Made by a program: the position numbers and the translations under genes. Source: Desmodesmus armatus (lineage: Eukaryota; Chlorophyta; Chlorophyceae; Sphaeropleales; Scenedesmaceae). Taken from it: a stretch of DNA of 64,000 nt. The notes under the pieces were generated by a model. It had not been told where the DNA came from, made no database searches, and saw only the letters and a list, made by a program, of their open reading frames with translations. Location of the stretch: positions 1 to 64,000 of the forward strand of contig VIIQ02000354.1 of NCBI GenBank assembly GCA_007449985.2. Direction: 5' to 3'. Position 1 is the first letter of the stretch. The number at the start of each line of letters is the position of its first letter. This document shows positions 11,883-21,400 of the stretch, piece after piece.

Positions 11883-14800
11883 TGGTGCTCGTCCCTGCTA
11901 CCCCAGCCCCCTCCGCAGCAGCAGCGGGGCGTACCGCTACCCCCAAAACCTCGACCTCGCGCTAGCAAATCTGGATCACTATCACTCCGAAATCCTTACC
12001 CCCGATGCCCTAGGGTGGTTGCCGCTGCATTGGGCGGCAGCCCGGGGGTGTGTGGAGGGGGTTGTGGAGTTGGTGGGGACGATGTGCTGCTGCAGCTGCT
12101 GTGACAGGCTGTGTGAGGGGGTCAAAGAGGGGACGGGGTGCACCTGCTGCAAGGGGACCTGCAGTGGCAGCAATGGCGGCGGCTGTGGCAGCAGTGGCAG
12201 CAATGGCGGCAGCAATGGCGGCAATGGCGGCAGCAGTGGCGGCAGCAGTAGGGTGAATGTGGGGACGGTGCGTGAGGGGTGGAGTGTGCTGCACGTGGCT
12301 GTGGCGTTCAGGCACAGGGGAGTGGTGGAACTACTGCTCAAGCGAAGCGATGTGGAGGTGAGTCTTTGCTGTTTTATGTGGGGGTCGTGTTGGGATGGCT
12401 GCCCCTGCATTGGGCGGCGGCTCGGGGGTTTGTGAGGCGGCCAAATGGAAGAAACACCCCCCCCCCTGCGTCAGACACCGTCCTGCGCCCTCACATCCTG
12501 GCACCCCCCCTCTCTCCCCCCTCCTCACTGATCGCTGCTGATACAACAAACAGGTTGATGCGACTGATGTGGACGGCCTGAGTCCCATCCACTATGCAGC
12601 AGCATCAGTTGACTACCACCTCTACTCACTCTACTAGAAGCATAACTCTGCCACTTTGTCTTCATGCGCAGGTCAACCTGTGCATGCCCCCCCCCCCCCC
12701 GCCCCTGCCCCCACACCCGCCTACCCACCCACCACCAACTTTCACCCCCCCCCCCACACACACACCACCACACCCCCCCCTCCACCCTTGCTCTGCCTAT
12801 CAACAGGTGGACTGCATGCAGACGGTTTGAGACCCATCCACTATGCAGCAGCAGTGTGAGTGTGGCACCAAGCTTTTTTTGATCGTGTGCACTGACATGC
12901 ACCAACCCCTCCTGCAACAATGGCTGCCCCCCCCCCCCCCCCTCAACAGGTTGATGCGGCTGATGCGGACGGCCTGAGTCCCATCCACTATGCAGCAGCC
13001 ATAGGGGACTACCACCTCTACTCACTGCTCAAGCAGAAACAGCAGCAGCAGCAGCAGCAGCAGCGGAGCTGGCTGGAGGCTGGGAGGGATGGTACTGCTG
13101 CTGCTGCAGACGCTGCCAGCAGCAGCAAGGGCAGCAACAGCAGCACTACTGCTGCTGCTGCTGCTGCTGCTGGTGGTGGTGGGGATGATGAAGCAGCTAT
13201 ATCATGTGAGCGGTTACGGCTGCTGCTGCTGCTGGCAGTAGCTGGCGGCAATCAAGAGATAGTCGAGGATCTTATCGCCCTAGGTGCTGCTAACGTGGAC
13301 TACGAAGAGACCAGCAGCAGCGGCGGCGGCGGCTGCGACCCTGATCTAGCAGCGGCGGCAGCAGCGACAGCGGAACCTGGGGATATGATTTTCTTCCCGC
13401 CCAGTAGTAGGGGGTGTGACCCCGATCTGGCAGCTGCAGCAGTAAGGTTAGCGGAACCTGGGGACATGGTGTTTCTCCGGGCAAATCTAGCAGCAGCAGC
13501 AGCAGCAGCAGCAGTGCTGCAGCCGCCGGCAACATCGATGGTGCACTGCACATTGCCTGTCGGTTCGGTCACACCCGGTTGGCGCAGCTACTGTTGAAGG
13601 CGGGTTACAACCCCAATGCACGTGGCAGCAATGGCAGCACTGCATTGCTGCTGGCAGCAATGGGGGGAGCCGCCGAGCTGTCGATGGCAGCAGTGGCAGC
13701 GACGGCTGGCTGGCAGGCCGCAATGCAACACCAGCAGCAGCTGGGTGGTGACGGCAGCGCTCCAGCAGCAGCAGCAGCAGCACTTGGTGACGGTCAGCAG
13801 CAGCAGCAGCAGCAGCTGGGGGTGATGCATCCTATTGAGCTCGCACATGCGATCCGCACCAGGCCTTGCCTAGCACTAAGCATGGCGGCAGCAGCAGGCA
13901 GCAGCGCTGCCAGGCTGGCGGCTGACGGCGGTTTTGGCGGGAAAGCGGCGGCGGCGGCAGCCGCCGCTGCTCCTGCTGCTGATACAGCGGCGGCGGCGGC
14001 TCCTGCTGCTGCTGCTGCTCCTGCTGCTGCACCGGCTACTGTCGCGTGTGTGGGGTGTGGGAGGCAGCACGCGCCCCGCCAGCAGCAGCAGCAGCAGCCA
14101 CCTCCCCAGCAGCAGCAGCAGTGCCAGGCTGGCAGTCCCACAGCCGCCGCCGACAGCAGCAGCAGCAGCAGCAGTAGGTCGCTGCTGGCGATGCTGCTGA
14201 TGGAGGCTGGTGCCGATGATCAAGCAGCTGATGCGACGGGGGTGACAGTTGCAATGGCGGCTGCTGGCTGCGGTCTAACTTGGCTCGTTGAAACCTCGCT
14301 TCACGAATCAACCGACGCACTGAGAGTGGCGGCAGGCCTTGTTTTGGAGAAGGGGGTTACCCCTGGGGACTGGGGGTTGGGGTCCCCTCCCCCCCTGGAC
14401 CCTGCTGTTGTTGCTGCTGCGGCGGCGGCACCGGTGCGGGGTGGAGTGGCGAGTGCGGTTGATGGTGCGGGGTGGACGGCACTGCACTGGGCGGCTGCAA
14501 ATGGGCACGAAGGTGAGTATTTTTGTTCGTGGGGGGGGGGACTGGGTGGGTTTTGTTGGTGTGCGGCAAAGCGCATGCATACAGTCATGAAGCTAGTGAC
14601 CCCCCCCCCCCCTCCTTCCGGCGCCCTTCCATACACCTTGCACTCAGCATGCTTACAGCTACTCACCTGTTGTGTGACCACCCCCCCCCCCCGCGTCTGA
14701 TTTTGCAGGTATCGTCAAGTGCCTGCTGGCCATGTGCTCCCGCATTCGGATGCAGAAGGCGTGTGCAGCAAAGGGTGTCCCACCCCTGCATGCCTGCGAC

Positions 14801-15009
14801 CCCTCAGAAGGACCACCATCAGCAGCAGCAGCAGCAGCAGTAGATGGTTCGTCAGCAGCCGCCGCTGCTGATGCTGCTGATGGGGCCGGCAGCGGTGGGG
14901 CAGCAGCAGCTCGAAGGAAGAGGATGGTTGCTGCTCGGCAAAAAGCACAGCAGCAATACCTGCAGCAGCAGCAGCAGCAGCAGCAGGCGGCGGCGGCTGC
15001 GGCGGCTCC

Positions 15010-15041
<32 letters not shown>

Positions 15042-16486
15042 GTGGTGGCCATGTGCCGCTGATGCTCATGCGAGATGTGAGGGGCAGGTTGCCGCTGCAC
15101 TTGGCGGCACAGGCTGGGGCCTTGGGGGCGGCGACAGCACTGGCAGCAGCAATGGTGATGGCCATGGTGAGTGGCTGATTTGCTTTGCTCCATCTTTGGT
15201 GTGCCACACGGTTCACTTTGCCTGGTAGGCTACCATTTGTTCCCCTCTTAACGGCTGACAACACTTTCTACTGTGAAGAAAGGGCGGGGGGGGGGGGGGG
15301 CGTTGCCGCTGCACTTGGCGGCACAGGCTGGGGCCCTGGGGGCTGCGACGGCACTGGCATCTGCGATGGTGATGGCCATGGTGAGTAATATGTTTGCCGG
15401 CTTGTTTGTTGTCTGGGTGAAGTTGCTTTGCTTCCTTCTTTTTGTTGAGCCCAAAGGTTGACCTGCACGCCCCTGATGGCAGTGGGGCGACCGCCACTCA
15501 GCTAGCAGCCAACCACCACCACCTGCCAGTGGTCGCAATGCTGCTGGCAACGCACATTTTTTCCACGTGCTGTCTTTCACCGCCCACCCCACCCCACCTT
15601 GGCCCCAATCCATTCACCCCAAACACAGTTACTTGACCTGATTTATCCCCCCCCCCCCCCCCCGCACTCAGGTTGACCTGCATACTCCTGATGGCAGTGG
15701 GGCCACCGCCACACAGCTAGCAGCCACCCCCCCCCCCCTCTCTCTCCCCTCCCTAGCTTTTATTTGTCGCTGGCTGGCTGACTGGCAACGGGGGGTCCTG
15801 AGTTCCCCTTTGCTGCCCCTCATGCTGTGCTGCGCTCTGCCCCCCCCCCCCCCCTCCCACCTATCCACAGGTTGACCTGCACACTCCTGATGGTAGCGGG
15901 GCCACCGCCACGCAGCTAGCAGCCAACCACCACCATCTGCCAGTGGTTGCAATGCTGCTGGAAAAGTGGCAACACACCATTCTTGCCACATGCTGTCTTT
16001 TAACGCATCCCTGGCCCCCACCTCCACCCCATTCCACCCCAAACACAAATGTCACATTTGAGGCCTGATTGGTGCTTCCTCCCCCCCTCCCACCTATCCA
16101 CAGGTTGACCTGCACACTCCTGATGGTAGCGGGGCAACCGCCACGCAGCTAGCAGCCAACCACCACCATCTGCCAGTGGTCGCAATGCTGCTGGCAACGC
16201 ACATTTTTTCCACGTGCTGTCTTTCACCGCCCACCCCACCCCATTTTGGCCCCAATCCATTCACCCCAAACACAGTTACTTGACCTGATTTATGCCCCCC
16301 CCCCCCCCCCGCACTCAGGTTGACCTGCACACTCCTGATGGTAGCGGCGCAACAGCCACTCAGCTAGCCGCCAACCACCACCATCTACCAGTGGTGGCAA
16401 TGCTGCTGGAAAAGTGGCGCTTTGCTATCACTTCACAACAGCCAACAGCAGCAGCAGCAGCAGCAGCAGCGCCGGCGGCTGGGGCG

Positions 16487-16520
<34 letters not shown>

Positions 16521-18389
16521 TGCCTGCTGCTGCACCAGCTGCGCTGAACGCTACTGCTGCCGAAGCAGCGCCACCGCCAGCAGCAGCAGCAGCAGCAATG
16601 GAGCCGCCGAAAAGCCTTTGCAGCTGCAAGAGGGTGATCCTGCTTCCGGCTGCTGCTGCTGCTGCTGCTGTTGGCGGCAGCCGCGGCAGTGGTGGCGGCA
16701 AGGGCCCTGACGGCGGCAGCAATGGCAGCAGTGACGGCGGCTGCGGCGGCAGCAGCAGCAGCAACAGCAATGCGCTGCATCTGGCGGTGATGAGTGGGCT
16801 GGAGGCTGTGTTGGTGCAGCTGCTGCAAGCACCTGGAGTGGATGTGAATTTTAGGTGGGTTTTATTACTTATACTTGTGTGGTATTACTTATACTTGTGT
16901 GGTGTTGGGGGTGGGGAGAGTGTGTTTTGGGGGGGGGGGGGGGCAACAGTGGGCATGCGCTATCACCGGAGTGCACATTGGTTGGGGGGGGGGGTCAAGT
17001 GGAAGGGCAGCAGGGCCGTGTAATTCTGCAGAGCGGTGATGAGTGGGCTGGAGGCTGTGTTGGTGCAGCTGCTGCAGGCACCTGGAGTGGATGTGAATTA
17101 CAGGTAGGGTGTGATGTCTGTCTGTATGGTGGTATGGGGGGGGGTGTAAACAGTGGGTATGCATATCAGTCATGCAAAGGCATTTTGCCAGGGCTCCCCC
17201 CAGAGGGGGGGGGGAGTTGAGTACAACACTGTAGTGTACTGTCATGCAGATTGCACTGCAACATGTTTTGTTGAACTTCACGAAGGGTTCTGCGTTTTCG
17301 CCCTGCAGGGACGCTCAAGGCAACACACCCCTCCACCTCGCAGTTGCAGCCCTTCTACCACCCACCACCACCTCCAGCAGCAGCAGCGGCAGCAACCCCC
17401 CCCCCCCCCCGCCTAAAACTTACCTATACTATACTATCTGCACTCAAATTGTTCTTGTGAATTCGCTCTGCAGGGACGCTCAAGGCAACACCCCCCTGCA
17501 CCTCGCAGTCGCAGCCCTCTTACCCCCACCCAGCAGCAGCAGCAGCGGTGGCGGGTTTGGCGGCGGCCGCTGCTGCAGCTGCGGCGGCAGCAACGCTCTG
17601 CACCTCGTGCGATGGTTGCTCGCGGCCGGTGCCCGTGTCGACGCAGCGATCGACGGGGGTGTCACTCCTTTACACCGCGCTGCAGGCAGCGGGTGTGTGG
17701 AAGCAGTACGTATCTTACTTGCCGGCCCGGGGGCTTCCAATGCAGTCCTTGCGAAAACGAGCACGGGCGCGACACCGCTACACGTCGCCGCAATGCACGG
17801 GGGTGTCGAGATGGTTGGGGAGATCCTCAACGCGTGTGCTGCGATCGCGTCTTCGGCGAATGTGGAAGGCGGGGACGCGATCGTTGCAGCGCTGCAGCGG
17901 CAGAAGCTCCCGGTTTCGCAGCAGCCGCTGCTGCCGGGGGTTAGTAAGAGGATGTTGACAGAAGCGGTGAACAACGCAGGGCAGTCCGCGCTGCATTTGG
18001 CGGCGGCGGGGGATCATGTGGGGGTGATTGGGGTGTTGGCGGGGGCGGGTGCGGATGTGGATGCGTGGGGGGGACCGGAAGGGACGCCGTTACATACGGC
18101 GGCAGCTGCGGGTCACGTTGGTGCTGTGAGGGCCTTGCTGGAAGCTGGAGCTGATCCGGACGCAGCGGGAAGCAGCGCAACAACCACAGGTGGGTTGGTA
18201 GGCTGTAGCCCGTGACTTTGCTTTGGTTCGGTCTGAGGACTTTTGACCTGTTGCAGTAGTGATCACTGTATTATGAGGAAGCGGGGAGCGCGGGTCATAT
18301 TGGTGCAAGGGGGGGTGCACTTTCCTTCAAACCCCCAGTGTCTGTGCCAACAGTTCAAATGCTCAGTGTGGTTGTCCTGACTGTCTCTG

Positions 18390-18425
<36 letters not shown>

Positions 18426-21400
18426 CCGCTGTCCTGTGCCTTTTCCTCAGCAGTACCCCAGCCAAGCACTCCCCAGGCACTCCCAGTCCCCGTCCCAGTC
18501 CCTGTGCAGCAGCAGCAGCAGCAACCTGGCGGCGGCTCCAGCAGCAGCAGCAGCAGCGGCGGTGTCACCCCCCCAGACGACGCCACCCCCAATGGTGACC
18601 CCTCCTCGGGGGTCACCCTGACTCCCCCCTCAAGCAGCAGTCACTACCCCCTCCAGCAGCAGCAGCAGCAGCAGGTGGCGCCGGTGGGGGCTACCCCCCT
18701 CCATGTGGCAGTGCTGGAAGGGCAGTTGGGGGTGGTTAGGGCATTACTAACCGCTGGGGCTGAGCCGGATGCTTTGAACTCTGCTGGTGCCGCCCCGCTG
18801 CACCTTGCTGCCCAGAAGGGGTGTGGTGAGGTGGTGGGGGGCGCTGCTGGCTCAAGGGCGGACCCCAATGTCAGGAATGCGAAGGGGTGGGGGCCAGTGC
18901 TGGTGAGTGTTTGGGGGGGGGGGGGGGTGCATCAGTGCAAAGTGTTGGGAGCTAGCCATGCATTGTCAACACTGCAAATAACCACAGTGCATGGTGCAAG
19001 TACTGAAGTGCTGCTGCTGCTGCTGCTGCTGCAGGTTGCTGCTGGCTCCCTTGACGTTGTTGCGGCCGCACTTTCAAAAACGTGCACAAATGACCACCCT
19101 GCTCTCTGCAGCTGACAGTATCACTCGCGCTGGTTGCTGCTGCTGCTGCTGCTGTAGGTTGCTGCCAGCAACGGCTCCCTAGATGTAGTGCTCAAGCTGG
19201 TTGCTGCTGGTGCCGTGTGGAGGGGCGGGCGCGGTGGAGGGGTGGGGCCCTCAGATGCTGATGTCGTCAAGCTGCTTGTGCGCAAGGGCAGCTACAAGGT
19301 GAGAGTGTTTGTGTGTGTGTGTGGGGGGGGTCTCCCACATCTGGGAGACATGCACTTCCTACGGGTTGTACAGCATACGGTCTTTAGGACAAATTACATG
19401 CACATTGCTGTGTAGTGCTTCGACGACAGTTGTCAAAATGAGTTGTACAAAGTGAGGAGGGGGGGGGGTGTTCTTGTGTGCGGCAAGACTTGCCTCTTGG
19501 GAATGGGGGTGGAGGGTGCCTGTCGAAATGTGTGTTTGGGGACGGGAAGGGGGGGGGGGGTTAGCTCTTACTCTTACCCTCACTCTTCCTTGTGTTTGTA
19601 TGTTGACTTGCTCATGCTGAGTACGTTCCTCACCCACACGTGCTCGTGCCCATTCTCACTCTTTCGTTGTTTGACAACTGCCTTCGTAGGCCAGCTATAT
19701 TGAGGGCCGGCTGAAGCTGGCTGAGCGAGAGAGGCACAGGGGGGCACGCAGGAGCAAAGCAGCAGCAGCAGCAGCGCCAGCCGCCGGCGGCAGCAATGAC
19801 GCAGCCGCCACAGCCGCCGGCGGCAGCAGCGGCAGCAATGACACACCCGGCAGCAGTACGGTCGCCACCGCTGCTGCTGATCCTGACGGCAGCGCAGCCG
19901 CCGGCGGCTGCGACGAGGCTGCTGCTGCTGCTGCTGATGCGAATATGCAGCTGCTGCTTGCAGAGGAAGAGGCAGCAGCAGCAGCGGCAGAGGCGGAGAG
20001 GGAGAAGAAGAAAGCGAAGAAAGCCAAAAAAGCTAAGAAGAAGGCGGCGGCTGAGGCCGAGCAGCAGCAGCAGCAGCAAGAGGAGGAGGAGGCGCAGGAG
20101 AGGGAGAGGCAAGAGCAGGCCGAAGCAGCAGCGGCAGCAGCAGCAGCAGCAGCAGCTGCTGCTAAAGCAGAGGTACATGCCGCTGCTGTTGCTGTTGGTA
20201 GCACCAAGGCTGCCAAGCAGAAGCAAAAGCAGCAGCAGCAGCAAGGTGTGTCACTTGCTGCTGCTGCTGCTGCTGCTGGTGGTGGTGTCACCTCGGGCAG
20301 CAGCACCCCCCGCAACAGCAAAGCAGCAAAGGCTGACGCTGCAGCTGCTGCTGCTGTTTCTGCTGCTGGGGGACCTTCAAAGCAGCAGCGGCAGCAGCAG
20401 CAGCTAGATGCCAAGCAGCAGGGGCGCAAGGCGGCCGCTGCTGCTGCTGCTCCACCGGTTGCTGCCTCAGCTGTCACTCCAGCAGCAGCAGCTGCTGTTG
20501 GTAGCCCTGACCACAGAAGCAGCAGCACAAGCAGCAAGCCCAGTCGCACAGCAGCAGCAGCAGCGGAACGGGGCAGCAGCAGTGTCAGGCTCTCTGGTGT
20601 GTGGGGCGGCAGGCCGGGCAGTGTCACTAGTGACACTACTGCTGCTGCTGCTGCTGGTGTGCAGCCCTCTGCAAAGCTGCGGAAGGGTGAGACTGCTACT
20701 GCAGCTGGCGGCGTAGGTTCCCAGCAGCAGCAGCAGCAGCAGCAGGCGCGCAAGGCGGCGTGGGGGCACAGCAGCACCAGCAGCAGCAGTGTCACTGGGT
20801 CACCGTGATGTCAGCAGCAGCAACAGCAGCAGCAGGAGAAGGAGCGGGCCCAAGGACCCTTGCAGAGATTGTCGCCGGCCGAGTGGCAGCAGCTGCAGCT
20901 GCAGCAGCAGCAGCGACACCATCTACTGCTGCTGCTGCCGAAGGTGCAGATGGAGGCCACAGCCCCCTGTCAGGTGCAGCTGCCTCTGCTGCTGCTTCTC
21001 AGTCACATGATGCAGCAGCAGCAGCAGCAGATTGCGCTCCTCTTGCTGATGCCCCTCAGCAGCAGCAGCAGCAGCAGCAGCAGCCTGCTCGCTCTGCCCT
21101 GAGTATCGCCCTGCATGCAAAACTGCAGAAGCACCGACAGCAGCAGCAGCAGCAGCAGTCGACGGTCACCGGCAGCGGCAGCAATGGCGGCGTTACAAAG
21201 GCAGCAGCAGTGCCTGCTGTGCAAGGCGGCAAGAAGGGTCCGACAGAGCGTAAGGCCTCAGCAGCAGCAGCAGCAGCAGTTTCTGCTGCTGCTAGGCCGG
21301 CCCCCTTGGATGTCCTCTCGACCCTGCCTCCATCAGCTGCAGCAGCAGCAGGGGGAGGTGCAGACACAGCAGCAGCAGCAGCAGAGGGTCCGCTGTTCTC

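Larger units (their letters stand above)
6388..19298 (+). other. Ankyrin-repeat region (about 25 repeats over 11 exons)
   Basis: Clear repeats are at 6388-6470, 6838-6935, 6943-7655 (spanning an intron), 7674-7772, 8450-8640 (two), 9025-9200 (split by a frame step), 9295-9500, 10868-10985, 11783-11830, 12013-12060, 12283-12350, 12950-13030, 13531-13660, 14458-14512 continuing at 14709, 15076-15160, 16319-16410, 16770-16850, 17474-17640, 17647-18165 (four or five), 18684-18880 and 19158-19285. Exon borders often fall at the start of a repeat, which makes exon-wise duplication easy. Exon 9990-10226 contains no clear ankyrin repeat; it has WVPYGELPPPPKG and ends DENGRLAWHVAAEQ, which reads like a diverged helix. 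Confidence 0.85.
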
